Below are positions 1 to 7,469 of a stretch of DNA of 10,696 nucleotides, in pieces (the first letter of the stretch is position 1; the number at the start of each line of letters is the position of its first letter). Origin of the DNA: CAYTTA01 sp964440655. Lineage in GTDB: Bacteria; Bacteroidota; Rhodothermia; Balneolales; Balneolaceae. The position numbers and the translations under genes are program-made. The stretch covers positions 1 to 10,696 of the forward strand of contig CAYTTA010000066.1 in NCBI GenBank assembly GCA_964440655.1, read 5' to 3'. The notes under the pieces were generated by a model. It saw only the letters and a list, made by a program, of their open reading frames with translations. It was not told the origin of the DNA and searched no databases.

Positions 1-1821
1 GATCGTCCTGCTGGACTCATCCAGTTCGACGATAAATCCTCCGACAGGATCCCCCTCCTTGAAGCTTGCAGCAAGATCTTCTGCCGGCTCGGCCAGTTTC
101 TCCTTGGGAAGGAACGCATCCACTCCGCGTTCCAGCTCAACGAACATCCCCTTTTCGGTGATCTTTGCCACCTTGCCTTCCACACGGGTGTCCGATCCGT
201 GGATTCCGGCGTACTTCTCCCAGGGGTTGTCCTGAACCTGCTTGTGGCCCAGGGTGATCCGGCGGTTTTCAAAGTCGACAGCCAGAATGACGATATCGAT
301 CTTCTGCCCTTTTTCAACCACTTCACTCGGATGGTCCACTTTCTCGGTCCAGCTGAGGTCGGAGACATGGATCAGCCCGTCGATTCCAGGCTCAAGTTCC
401 ACAAAGACCCCGAAGTTGGTGAGGTTGCGGACGGTTCCGGTATGTCTGGAACCGATCGGATATCGATCCAGCAGATCTTCCCACGGATCTTTCTCCAGCT
501 GCTTCACGCCGAGGGAGATCTTTCTCTCCTCCTCGTTCACATTGAGAACAACACACTCGATGATGTCATTCTTGGAGACCAGCTGCGAGGGGTGTTTGAT
601 ATGCTGGGTCCAGGACATCTCGCTGATGTGGATCAGCCCTTCAACACCTTTCTCCAGCTCGATGAAGGCACCGTAATCGGCAATGGAGACAACACGGCCC
701 TGCACCCTCATGCCTTCAGGGTATTTCCCATGAATCTCATCCCAGGGATGGGGCTGCAACTGCTTCAGACCGAGTGAAACACGTTTCGTCTTCTCGTCGA
801 AATCGATCACAGCCACGTTCATCCGCTGATCGAGACGAACGATCTCGTCGGGATGCTCCACCCGCCCCCAGGAGAGGTCGGTGATGTGCAGCAGCCCGTC
901 CACACCACCCAGGTCGATAAAGACCCCGAAGTCGGTGATGTTCTTGACAATTCCTTCCAGGACCTGGCCGGCCTCGATCGACTCGAGAATCTCCTCACGC
1001 TGCTCCTCAAGGTCGGATTCGATAAGGGCACGGTGGGAGACAACCACGTTTTCGGCCTGCATGTTGAGCTTGACGACCTGGAACTCCATGGTCTTGCCCA
1101 CATAGGCATCGAAATCACGCACGGGTCGCACATCGATCTGTGATCCGGGCAGAAACGCATCGATACCAAAGATATCGACCACCATCCCCCCTTTGATCCT
1201 CCGTTTGATGTACCCCTCGATCACCTCACCGGTTTCATAGGCATTCTCGATCGTCTCCCATGCCTGCAGAATATCCGCTTTGCGCCGGGACAGGATCAGC
1301 TGACCTTCACGGTCCTCCACGCGGTCCAGGAACACCTCGACCTCATCCCCCGGACGCAGAGTCTCCACCACACTGGAGGGGAACTCGTTGACCGGAACAA
1401 TCCCTTCGGACTTGAAGCCGATATCGACCACCACATACTTCTCGTCGACCGACACGACCAGTCCGGTAACAATCTCCTTCTCCTCAATTTCATTGAGGGT
1501 CTTTTCATACATGTCTGCCAGCTGATGAAACTCCTCATCGGAATAATCCTCCGATGCGGCCTGCAGCTGGTCAAACGTAAAAACATCTTCCCCGGGTTCT
1601 CCCGAAAAAGTCCGCACCTCTGCCGAGCCGGTTTCGTCCCCACCAGCTCCGTTGTCCGTCGCTGCAGCTTCCTGCTCTGCGAGCTGGACCGGATCTCCGG
1701 AACTCTCCTGACCGCTTTGTCCGGCTCCTGCACTCTGTGCCGAAGCCTGCTCCGGCGTGATGGACTCGGGGTTCTGCTTCTCGTTGCTGTTCGGGGTTCC
1801 CTGTTCCAGTTCTTCTGTCAT
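1..1821 (-). CDS. rpsA: 30S ribosomal protein S1 (3' end cut by window edge)
   Basis: Ribosomal protein S1 binds single-stranded mRNA on the small subunit and helps deliver it for initiation. The minus-strand frame is open for 607 codons from the ATG at 1819-1821 to base 1, without a stop. Six OB-fold S1 repeats can be read at residues about 114-183, 197-266, 285-354, 372-441, 460-529 and 545 to the edge. Their signatures include GIVKNITDFGVFIDL, GRVVSIADYGAFIEL and GTVRNLTNFGVFVEL, followed by GLIHIS/GLLHIT and SLGxKQ. Only the last few residues of repeat 6 and the C-terminus are missing. Residues 1-110 form an extension rich in Glu, Gln, Ser and Gly, with no S1 fold. No Shine-Dalgarno sequence precedes the ATG (bases just upstream on the coding strand read GGTAACCATAA). 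It lies 49 bases downstream of cmk, the order seen in many bacteria, so co-transcription is likely. Identification is certain; the true C-terminus is not visible. Confidence 0.97.
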   Translation of the reverse strand, partial: MTEELEQGTPNSNEKQNPESITPEQASAQSAGAGQSGQESSGDPVQLAEQEAAATDNGAGGDETGSAEVRTFSGEPGEDVFTFDQLQAASEDYSDEEFHQLADMYEKTLNEIEEKEIVTGLVVSVDEKYVVVDIGFKSEGIVPVNEFPSSVVETLRPGDEVEVFLDRVEDREGQLILSRRKADILQAWETIENAYETGEVIEGYIKRRIKGGMVVDIFGIDAFLPGSQIDVRPVRDFDAYVGKTMEFQVVKLNMQAENVVVSHRALIESDLEEQREEILESIEAGQVLEGIVKNITDFGVFIDLGGVDGLLHITDLSWGRVEHPDEIVRLDQRMNVAVIDFDEKTKRVSLGLKQLQPHPWDEIHGKYPEGMRVQGRVVSIADYGAFIELEKGVEGLIHISEMSWTQHIKHPSQLVSKNDIIECVVLNVNEEERKISLGVKQLEKDPWEDLLDRYPIGSRHTGTVRNLTNFGVFVELEPGIDGLIHVSDLSWTEKVDHPSEVVEKGQKIDIVILAVDFENRRITLGHKQVQDNPWEKYAGIHGSDTRVEGKVAKITEKGMFVELERGVDAFLPKEKLAEPAEDLAASFKEGDPVGGFIVELDESSRTI

Positions 1822-1844
1822 TTATGGTTACCGTTGAAATACCG

Positions 1845-1861
1845 CGCCCTTCGCAAGGGCG
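1845..1861 (-). promoter_or_regulatory. Intercistronic hairpin between cmk and rpsA
   Basis: A perfect 7-base inverted repeat (CGCCCTT / AAGGGCG) with a 3-base loop fills the centre of the 49-base gap between cmk and rpsA. It sits 23 bases before the rpsA ATG. No T-tract follows on the minus strand, so it does not look like an intrinsic terminator. It could be an RNA processing site, a 3' end stabiliser for cmk mRNA or part of an rpsA translational control element. S1 autoregulates its own mRNA in E. coli, but this structure is not the E. coli one, so the function here is inference. Confidence 0.45.
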
Positions 1862-1870
1862 GGATAAGGG

Positions 1871-2530
1871 TTATGGGTTAATGTTAAACTTGTTTCGGAT
1901 GATCGCGATGATCCTTTCCACCTGCTCATCGAAGGTAATCTCCGATGTGTCTATTATATATGCATCGTCCGGCTTCACAAGCGGGCTCGCTTCCCGTCGG
2001 GTATCTGCCTCGTCGCGGGCCGCAATGTTCTGCCGGACCTGTTCCGGAGTAACGGATTCACCCGCCTCTTTCATTTCTTCGAACCGTCGGCGGGCCCGCA
2101 CATCCAGAGAAGCCTCCATGTAGAACTTCAGATCGGCATCCGGAAAGACCGTGGAACCCAGATCCCGTCCGTCTGCTATGTAACGGCCGGACCGCACCGC
2201 GTTTCTCATCAGGTTGTTCACAAAGTCGCGGACTCCTGAATCCGCAGCCACCCTGCTCACCACCTCGGAAATCCGCTGCCTGCGAAGTTCTTCCGTTATT
2301 TCGGATCCGTCCACAAAAACCCGGAACAGGCCATCGCTGTACTCGAAACGGATATCGCGACCCGAGAGCTTGTCAGCCGGATTTTCAGGACACCCTTCTT
2401 CCAGCCAGATCCAGCTCGCCGCCCGGTACAAGGCACCTGAATCGAGATACTCAATCCCTAGTCTTCCTGCCACAGCCTTCGCTGTGGAGCTCTTACCGGA
2501 CCCGGAAACTCCATCAATTACAATGATCAT
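1871..2530 (-). CDS. cmk: Cytidylate kinase
   Basis: Cytoplasmic (d)CMP kinase, transferring phosphate from ATP to CMP or dCMP to feed CTP and dCTP pools. The 219-residue protein is close to the usual 220-230 of the bacterial family. It opens with the P-loop GVSGSGKSS (residues 7-15) and then YLDSGALYRA (28-37), the conserved element near the nucleotide-binding site. The signature DGRDLGSTVFPDADLKFYM (120-138) follows, then the lid-type segment ARDEADTRREASPL (170-183) and DAYIIDTSEITFDEQV (189-204) near the C-terminus. The start is the ATG at 2528-2530, where the first beta strand (IIVIDG) begins at once, so no upstream extension is expected. No Shine-Dalgarno sequence is visible. The gene is first in a cmk-rpsA pair and is divergent from rpsT, separated by 138 bases that must hold promoters for both directions. 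The ORF is intact. Confidence 0.97.
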   Translation of the reverse strand: MIIVIDGVSGSGKSSTAKAVAGRLGIEYLDSGALYRAASWIWLEEGCPENPADKLSGRDIRFEYSDGLFRVFVDGSEITEELRRQRISEVVSRVAADSGVRDFVNNLMRNAVRSGRYIADGRDLGSTVFPDADLKFYMEASLDVRARRRFEEMKEAGESVTPEQVRQNIAARDEADTRREASPLVKPDDAYIIDTSEITFDEQVERIIAIIRNKFNINP

Positions 2531-2668
2531 TACAAAGAACGGCTAACTTAAGTTGAATCAGGATAATTATCAATATAAGCAACAACCCTGGTCTTGTATC
2601 ATGAACCAATATGCTTTAAATTCCTCTTCTGTAAGAAAATTCGCGTATTAAACCGATACAACCAAGCT
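2531..2668. promoter_or_regulatory. Divergent spacer between cmk and rpsT
   Basis: This 138-base AT-rich spacer separates two genes that point away from each other, so it should carry a promoter for cmk-rpsA and another for rpsT-gpmI. I looked for sigma-70 style -35/-10 pairs and for the Bacteroidota -33/-7 pattern on both strands and found no pair with good spacing. No coding sequence or long hairpin is visible. The assignment rests on gene orientation only. Confidence 0.4.
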
Positions 2669-2920
2669 ATGCCTCAACACAAGTCTGCTATCAAGCGGGT
2701 GCGCCAGAACGAAAAGCGCCGTGCCCGTAACCGTGCGCGACGTTCCAAAATGCGTACGCTGATCAAGAAGGTCCTGGCCGCCACCGAAAGAGAGCAGGCC
2801 GAAGAGCTGCTCAGAGCCGCCGTCTCGCACATTGACCGTATGGTTGCCAAAGGGGTGGTTCACCGCAATAACGCAGCCAGAAAAAAGGCAAGTCTTACCA
2901 AACACGTCAACAGTCTCTGA
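2669..2920 (+). CDS. rpsT: 30S ribosomal protein S20
   Basis: S20 is a small, all-helical, highly basic protein that binds 16S rRNA early in small-subunit assembly. The product is 83 residues, normal for the family (about 80-90). It begins MPQHKSAIKRVRQNEKRRARNRARRSKMRT, the typical family N-terminus with clustered Lys and Arg, and ends with the conserved HRNNAARKKASLTKHV segment. The frame is open further upstream to an ATG at 2594, but that would add 25 hydrophobic and basic residues unknown in S20. The ATG at 2669 is therefore chosen because it gives the family N-terminus. No Shine-Dalgarno sequence precedes it (CAACCAAGCT lies just upstream). gpmI starts 11 bases after the stop, so the two genes are probably one transcript. 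Confidence 0.97.
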   Translation: MPQHKSAIKRVRQNEKRRARNRARRSKMRTLIKKVLAATEREQAEELLRAAVSHIDRMVAKGVVHRNNAARKKASLTKHVNSL

Positions 2921-2931
2921 CGGACGTTACC

Positions 2932-4452
2932 GTGACCACTCCCCGATCCAGAGCCCTGCTCGTCATACTTGACGGATACGGAATCGCCGAAGACCCCTCT
3001 GTCAGTGCTGTAGACCTTGCCGACACCTCCGTGATCGATTCACTGATCCGGGAGTGGCCCCATTCGCGGCTCCAGGCAAGCGGAAGTGCAGTGGGTCTGC
3101 CGGACGGACAGTTCGGAAATTCAGAAGTCGGGCACCTGAACATCGGTGCCGGACGCATTGTATGGCAGGATCTCTCAAGGATAAACCGGGCGATTGAAGA
3201 CGGAAGTTTCCGGCAGAATGAGGTGCTTGTCGATGCGTTCCGGAAGGCTTCCGAAAAAGGGAGGCTCCACCTGATCGGACTCTTCTCCGAGGGGGGGGTT
3301 CACAGTCACAACAGGCATCTCTACGAACTTCTCCGGATGGCAAAAGAGTACGGGATTGAAGATGTCCCTGTGCACGCCATTACGGATGGACGGGACACCT
3401 CTCCCGACAGCGGAATGGCCTACTGCCGCAAATTCCTCGAGAAGAGCGGACGGATCGGAACCGGACGGATCGCCACAGTGATCGGGCGTTACTACGCCAT
3501 GGACCGCGACAACCGGTGGGATCGCACGGAAAAAGCCTACCGCCTCTTTGTAAAGGGAGAGGGAAAAGAGGTGGAGAGTCCCCTCCAGGCCTTCAAAGAG
3601 TCCTATAAAGAGGGCGTCACCGACGAGTTCATTCTGCCTCACCGGATCGCCGGTGGCGGTGAGAGTCGGATAAGACCCGGGGATGTGGTCCTTTTCTACA
3701 ACATCCGGGGTGACCGTTCACGGCAGATCATCCGCGCTTTTCTCGGACTGGAAGGGGTCCCCTTCCCTGTCGATCCGCTCGATCTTCATCTGGTAACGTT
3801 CACCTCCTACGATGCGGAGTTTGATCCGCATCTTCGGGTGGCATGGCCGCCTGTGGAGCTGGTGAACACCCTGGGTGCCTGGGCATCCGCCCGTGGAATC
3901 CGGCAGCTGCGCATCGCCGAGACGGAGAAGTACCCCCATGTCACCTATTTCTTCAACGGGGGGATCGAAACTCCCTATGAAGGGGAAAATCGAATTCTGA
4001 TTCCCAGTCCCAAAGTCGCCACCTATGATCTCCAGCCGGAGATGAGCGCACCGGAGATGACAGAGCGCCTCTGCGAGGAGATCCGGAAAGAGAGCTTCGA
4101 CCTGGGTGTAGTCAACTACGCCAATCCGGATATGGTCGGACATACCGGAGATATGGATGCGGCCATACGGGCGGTCGAAACGGTCGATGAAGGCGTGGGC
4201 CATGTGGTGGAGGCCGCCCGGGAGCATGGCTACAAGATTCTCATCATCGCTGATCATGGAAACGCAGACCGCATGCGCCACCCCGACGGGAGCATGCACA
4301 CAGCCCACACAACCGCGCCGGTGCCTGTCATTCTGATCGGTGAGGGGCAGGTCCCCCTGAAAGAGGGAATCCTGGCCGATGTCGCCCCCACCCTGCTGAA
4401 GATGATGGGGCTGCCTCAGCCGGACGAGATGACCGGCACGCCTCTCTTCTGA
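2932..4452 (+). CDS. gpmI: 2,3-bisphosphoglycerate-independent phosphoglycerate mutase
   Basis: Interconverts 3-phosphoglycerate and 2-phosphoglycerate in glycolysis and gluconeogenesis through a phosphoserine intermediate, using two divalent metal ions. The 506 residues match the family length (about 505-515). By family alignment the visible active-site features are the metal ligand Asp14 in ILDGYG, the nucleophile Ser64 in FGNSEVGHLNIGAGR, and HSH at 124-126. These are followed by TDGRDTSP (151-158), RYYAMDRDNRWDR (186-198), Lys333 in ETEKYPHVTYFFNGG, Asp400 and His404 in NPDMVGHTGD, Asp441-His442 in ADHGN, and His459 in MHTAHTT. No key residue is missing. The start is GTG at 2932; it puts the first beta strand (RALLVILDG) at the expected distance and no ATG serves better. 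There is no clear Shine-Dalgarno sequence. Placed 11 bases after rpsT and followed by a probable terminator, it looks like the second gene of a two-gene transcript. Confidence 0.97.
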   Translation: MTTPRSRALLVILDGYGIAEDPSVSAVDLADTSVIDSLIREWPHSRLQASGSAVGLPDGQFGNSEVGHLNIGAGRIVWQDLSRINRAIEDGSFRQNEVLVDAFRKASEKGRLHLIGLFSEGGVHSHNRHLYELLRMAKEYGIEDVPVHAITDGRDTSPDSGMAYCRKFLEKSGRIGTGRIATVIGRYYAMDRDNRWDRTEKAYRLFVKGEGKEVESPLQAFKESYKEGVTDEFILPHRIAGGGESRIRPGDVVLFYNIRGDRSRQIIRAFLGLEGVPFPVDPLDLHLVTFTSYDAEFDPHLRVAWPPVELVNTLGAWASARGIRQLRIAETEKYPHVTYFFNGGIETPYEGENRILIPSPKVATYDLQPEMSAPEMTERLCEEIRKESFDLGVVNYANPDMVGHTGDMDAAIRAVETVDEGVGHVVEAAREHGYKILIIADHGNADRMRHPDGSMHTAHTTAPVPVILIGEGQVPLKEGILADVAPTLLKMMGLPQPDEMTGTPLF

Positions 4453-4527
4453 TCCTGTGAAGCCGGAAGGCCCGGAAACAAGGAGCGGCCCCCCTTTTTC
4501 AGCTGCCCCGTTTTGCAATCAAAAAAG

Positions 4528-4558
4528 GGCCTTACAAGCTTACTGAGGCCGTTTTATT
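4528..4558 (+). terminator. Probable intrinsic terminator after gpmI
   Basis: A 7-pair stem (GGCCTTA with TGAGGCC, one G.U pair) closes a 9-base loop and is followed by GTTTTATT. An outer pairing of GGGC at 4527-4530 with GCCC at 4559-4562 is an alternative fold. It begins 75 bases after the gpmI stop and precedes the clpC leader, so it probably separates the two transcripts. The T-tract is interrupted, so strength is uncertain. Confidence 0.5.
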
Positions 4559-4572
4559 GCCCTTCTTGTTGC

Positions 4573-4602
4573 TTGCTTTTGCCTGATCGCAGTACTACTT
4601 TG
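4573..4602 (+). promoter_or_regulatory. Candidate clpC promoter (Bacteroidota-like -33/-7)
   Basis: TTGC at 4573-4576 and TACTTTG at 4596-4602, 19 bases apart, resemble the Bacteroidota housekeeping promoter (TTTG at -33, TAnnTTTG at -7), but the -7 element has one base too few between TA and TTTG. If used, transcription would begin near 4608, at the left edge of the inverted repeat 4606-4637. This is a weak match in the only plausible place, between the gpmI terminator and clpC. Confidence 0.25.
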
Positions 4603-4605
4603 ATT

Positions 4606-4637
4606 CGAGCGTATGAACTAAACAGGGGATACGCTCG
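4606..4637. promoter_or_regulatory. Perfect 9-base inverted repeat upstream of clpC
   Basis: CGAGCGTAT (4606-4614) and ATACGCTCG (4629-4637) are exact reverse complements separated by 14 bases. The element ends 49 bases before the clpC ATG. It could be a protein operator, since the arm centres are about two helical turns apart, or a hairpin at the 5' end of clpC mRNA. It does not match CIRCE (TTAGCACTC-N9-GAGTGCTAA) or the CtsR direct-repeat operator that control clpC in Firmicutes. No T-tract follows, so it is not an intrinsic terminator. Confidence 0.5.
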
Positions 4638-4686
4638 TTAAATCATCTGATGGATTTCACTCATTCTTTAATCTCTGCAGGTATTC

Positions 4687-7251
4687 ATGGAGGGCAATTT
4701 CTCAAGCAAGGTTCGTGATGTCATTCAATTCAGTCGAGAAGAAGCGATACGGCTGGGCCACGACTATATCGGTACGGAACATCTGATTCTGGGAATTGTC
4801 CGACTGGGAGACGGGGTGGCGGTACGTATACTCAAGAATCTGGATTGTGATCTCTTTAAACTGAAAAAAACCATTGAAGATACAGTCAGAGGGACCGGCG
4901 GTTCGGTGACTGTCGGTAACATTCCGCTGACAAAACAGGCGGAAAAAGTTCTCCGCATCACCTATCTGGAAGCAAAACTTTACAAGAGCGATACGATCGG
5001 AACCGAGCATCTGCTGCTATCCCTGCTGAGGGACGAGGAGAATATCGCTGCACAGATCCTTCAGCAATTCAACATTTCGTACGATGCCGTACGGGAAGAG
5101 CTGGACCTGATCATCTCCGGCAAATCCCGGGATGAGCACTCCGGAGGAGGAGCAAAGGATCTGAAAGCGGGAATCTCATCATCGAAGGGATCCAGACAAT
5201 CGGGCAGTTCACGTGAGAAAAAGATGGAAAAATCAAAAACACCAGTACTTGACAATTTCGGCCGGGATCTGACCCAGATGGCAGAGGAGGGGAAGCTTGA
5301 TCCCATCATCGGCCGGGAAAAGGAGATAGAACGGGTAGCCCAGGTATTGAGCCGGAGGAAAAAGAACAATCCGGTTCTGATCGGAGAGCCCGGGGTGGGT
5401 AAAACCGCCATTGCGGAGGGTCTTGCCGCACGGATTATCGAACGGAAGGTTTCGCGGGTCCTCTATGACAAAAGAGTCATCGCACTTGATCTTGCCGCAC
5501 TTGTAGCGGGCACCAAGTACCGCGGACAGTTTGAAGAGAGGATGAAAGCGGTCATGAGCGAGCTGGAAAAGACCGACAATGTAATTCTCTTTATCGACGA
5601 GCTCCATACCATTGTGGGAGCAGGGGGAGCGAGCGGATCGCTCGATGCATCCAACATGCTGAAGCCCGCACTCGCCCGGGGGGAGATTCAGGCGATCGGT
5701 GCGACCACCCTGAACGAGTATCGCCAGTATATTGAGAAGGATGGCGCCCTGGAGCGAAGGTTTCAGAAAATCATGGTGGAACCGACCACCCCAGATGAGA
5801 CCCTCGAGATTCTCAAGCAGATCAAGGGCAAATATGAGAAGCATCACAGCGTACGTTACTCCGAGGAAGCTCTGGATGCATGCGTAAAACTGACGAACCG
5901 CTATGTGACGGATCATTTCCTCCCGGACAAGGCGATTGATGCCCTGGACGAGGCGGGAGCCCGTGTCCATCTCTCCAACATTACCGTGCCCAAAGAGATT
6001 CTTGATCTGGAGGCGGAGATCGAGGCCACCGGCCAGGAGAAGAACGCCATGGTCAAGAAGCAGCGGTTTGAAGAGGCGGCACGCCTCCGCGACAAGGAGA
6101 AGCGGCTTATCGAAGAGCTGGAAGAGGCGCAGCGAAGATGGGAAAAAGAGTCTGAATCCATCGTCTACGATGTCACGGAAGAGGACGTTGCTTCGGTCGT
6201 TGCAATGATGAGCGGAGTGCCGGTTCACAAAATCACCCAGAGTGAAGGGAGAAAACTGCTCCGCATGCAGGAAGAACTCTCCTCCCGTATCATCGGCCAG
6301 AACGAAGCGATACAGAAGCTTACGCGTGCCATTCAGCGCACCCGGGCCGGCCTGAAAGATCCGACCCGCCCCATCGGTTCCTTTATCTTCCTGGGACCGA
6401 CCGGTGTCGGGAAGACCGAGCTGGCAAAGGTACTCGCGCAATATCTCTTTGATAAAGAGGACGCACTGATTCGTATCGACATGAGCGAATACATGGAGAA
6501 ATTCAGTGTATCACGACTTGTCGGGGCACCTCCCGGTTACGTCGGTTATGAAGAAGGAGGTATCCTTACCGAGAAAGTGCGCCGCAAACCTTACAGCGTA
6601 GTTCTGCTGGATGAGATTGAGAAGGCTCACCCCGACGTCTTCAACATTCTGCTTCAGGTCCTGGATGACGGGGTTCTTACCGACAGTCTGGGTCGGAAGG
6701 TGGATTTCCGGAACACCATCATCATCATGACCTCCAACATCGGAGCGCGTGATATCCGGAATCTCGGAAAGGGAATCGGGTTCTCCCCCGATGACAGCAC
6801 ACTGGACTTTGCGCAGATGAAGAGCACCATCCAGGATGCCCTGAAGAAAGTGTTCAATCCCGAGTTTCTGAACCGGATTGATGATGTCATCACCTTCCGG
6901 CCGCTCGAGAAAGAGGACATCTTCCAGATCATCAACATTCTTGCAGAAGATCTCTTCAAGCGTGTACGTGATCTCGGGTACGACCTGGATATGACCAAAG
7001 GCGCAAGGGACTTCCTGGCCGACAAAGGTTTCGACCAGAAATTCGGAGCCCGGCCGCTTAAGAGGGCAATCCAGAAATACGTGGAAGATCCTCTTGCGGA
7101 AGAGCTCCTTACGATGGATCATCCGGAAGGATCGGTCATCAAGATCCGGATGAACAAATCCAGAGATGGTCTTGAATTCTCCTGGGAACATCCTGAGGGA
7201 AGCAAACCGGAGAGTGGTGAGACCAAACCGGAAGAGCAGGCGAAGGCGTGA
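4687..7251 (+). CDS. clpC: ATP-dependent Clp protease ATP-binding subunit ClpC
   Basis: AAA+ hexameric unfoldase that threads substrate proteins into the ClpP peptidase, a cytoplasmic quality-control role. The 854-residue protein has two Clp N-terminal repeats (about 1-145) and a Gly/Ser/Lys-rich linker (about 145-190). ATPase domain 1 has Walker A GEPGVGKT (233-240), Walker B LFIDE (301-305) and pore loop KYRG (277-280). The middle region has a UVR-like motif (about 450-485: KKQRFEEAARLRDKEKRL), typical of ClpC and absent from ClpA. Domain 2 has Walker A GPTGVGKT (570-577), Walker B VVLLDE (638-643), pore loop GYVG (617-620) and sensor-2 GARPLKR (787-793). IGF at 697-699 matches the ClpP-docking loop, so partnership with ClpP is expected. 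The short tail after residue 833 is rich in Glu, Pro and Lys. The ATG at 4687 gives the standard N-terminus. The gene stands alone, with no ctsR, mcsA or mcsB beside it. Confidence 0.96.
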   Translation: MEGNFSSKVRDVIQFSREEAIRLGHDYIGTEHLILGIVRLGDGVAVRILKNLDCDLFKLKKTIEDTVRGTGGSVTVGNIPLTKQAEKVLRITYLEAKLYKSDTIGTEHLLLSLLRDEENIAAQILQQFNISYDAVREELDLIISGKSRDEHSGGGAKDLKAGISSSKGSRQSGSSREKKMEKSKTPVLDNFGRDLTQMAEEGKLDPIIGREKEIERVAQVLSRRKKNNPVLIGEPGVGKTAIAEGLAARIIERKVSRVLYDKRVIALDLAALVAGTKYRGQFEERMKAVMSELEKTDNVILFIDELHTIVGAGGASGSLDASNMLKPALARGEIQAIGATTLNEYRQYIEKDGALERRFQKIMVEPTTPDETLEILKQIKGKYEKHHSVRYSEEALDACVKLTNRYVTDHFLPDKAIDALDEAGARVHLSNITVPKEILDLEAEIEATGQEKNAMVKKQRFEEAARLRDKEKRLIEELEEAQRRWEKESESIVYDVTEEDVASVVAMMSGVPVHKITQSEGRKLLRMQEELSSRIIGQNEAIQKLTRAIQRTRAGLKDPTRPIGSFIFLGPTGVGKTELAKVLAQYLFDKEDALIRIDMSEYMEKFSVSRLVGAPPGYVGYEEGGILTEKVRRKPYSVVLLDEIEKAHPDVFNILLQVLDDGVLTDSLGRKVDFRNTIIIMTSNIGARDIRNLGKGIGFSPDDSTLDFAQMKSTIQDALKKVFNPEFLNRIDDVITFRPLEKEDIFQIINILAEDLFKRVRDLGYDLDMTKGARDFLADKGFDQKFGARPLKRAIQKYVEDPLAEELLTMDHPEGSVIKIRMNKSRDGLEFSWEHPEGSKPESGETKPEEQAKA

Positions 7252-7305
7252 TCCGGAAACGGACATCCGGATAACGGAACCGTCCTGAAATCAGACTATG
7301 AAACC

Positions 7306-7337
7306 AGCCGGAGGGAAGACCCTCCGGCTTTTTTTTT
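7306..7337 (+). terminator. Intrinsic terminator of clpC
   Basis: A perfect 10-pair GC-rich stem (AGCCGGAGGG with CCCTCCGGCT) closes an AAGA tetraloop and runs straight into nine T residues. It lies 54 bases after the clpC stop. This is a textbook Rho-independent terminator on the plus strand. On the minus strand no T-tract follows, so it is one-directional. Confidence 0.93.
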
Positions 7338-7402
7338 GTGACACTTCTGGTCCAGGAAGTGAGGCAACATTCAAAGGAACGGAAGAGCCGCCAGACCTCG
7401 TC

Positions 7403-7455
7403 GGATTGGATGTTGGCTTATGGCCAAGTGGGATTGGACGTTGGCTTATGACCAA
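7403..7455. repeat. Two tandem copies of a 25-base repeat
   Basis: Copy 1 is 7403-7427 and copy 2 is 7431-7455, a 28-base period with two differences in 25 bases. Each copy opens with GGATTGGA and ends with an inverted repeat: TTGGC-TTATG-GCCAA in copy 1 and TTGGC-TTATG-ACCAA in copy 2. Read on the minus strand, the copy 2 change keeps pairing as a U.G wobble; read on the plus strand it breaks a pair. A very degenerate third start (GATTGG) may follow at 7457. The period is not a multiple of three, so it is not coding. It lies beyond the 3' end of the minus-strand gene ending at 7524. Confidence 0.7.
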
Positions 7456-7469
7456 AGATTGGTGAATGA

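Noticed and set aside
199..777. 192-codon plus-strand open frame opposite rpsA
   Set aside because: It is the antisense shadow of the repeated S1 domains: its internal repeats mirror the S1 repeat spacing, and the minus strand encodes an unmistakable S1 protein through the whole stretch.
3718..4518. 266-codon minus-strand open frame over the gpmI 3' half
   Set aside because: It lies antisense to conserved phosphoglycerate mutase active-site motifs and its product resembles no known family.
4606..4637. CIRCE or CtsR operator before clpC
   Set aside because: The arms do not match TTAGCACTC/GAGTGCTAA, the 14-base centre differs from the 9-base CIRCE spacer, and no CtsR heptad direct repeat is present.
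5233..6441. 402-codon minus-strand open frame inside clpC
   Set aside because: The plus strand encodes conserved ClpC motifs throughout. The antisense product has no recognisable domain and reflects GC-rich codon bias.
7251..7280. Short direct repeat (ATCCGGAAACGGAC and ATCCGGATAACGGAAC) after clpC
   Set aside because: It is short and imperfect, and CCGG-rich words are common in this genome, so it is not distinguishable from chance.
7342..7361. CACTTC/GAAGTG inverted repeat after the clpC terminator
   Set aside because: It is only six pairs with no supporting context. It lies downstream of a strong terminator and was not considered a site.
7403..7455. CRISPR array
   Set aside because: There are only two repeats, separated by three bases, with no spacers of 25-40 bases and no cas genes.
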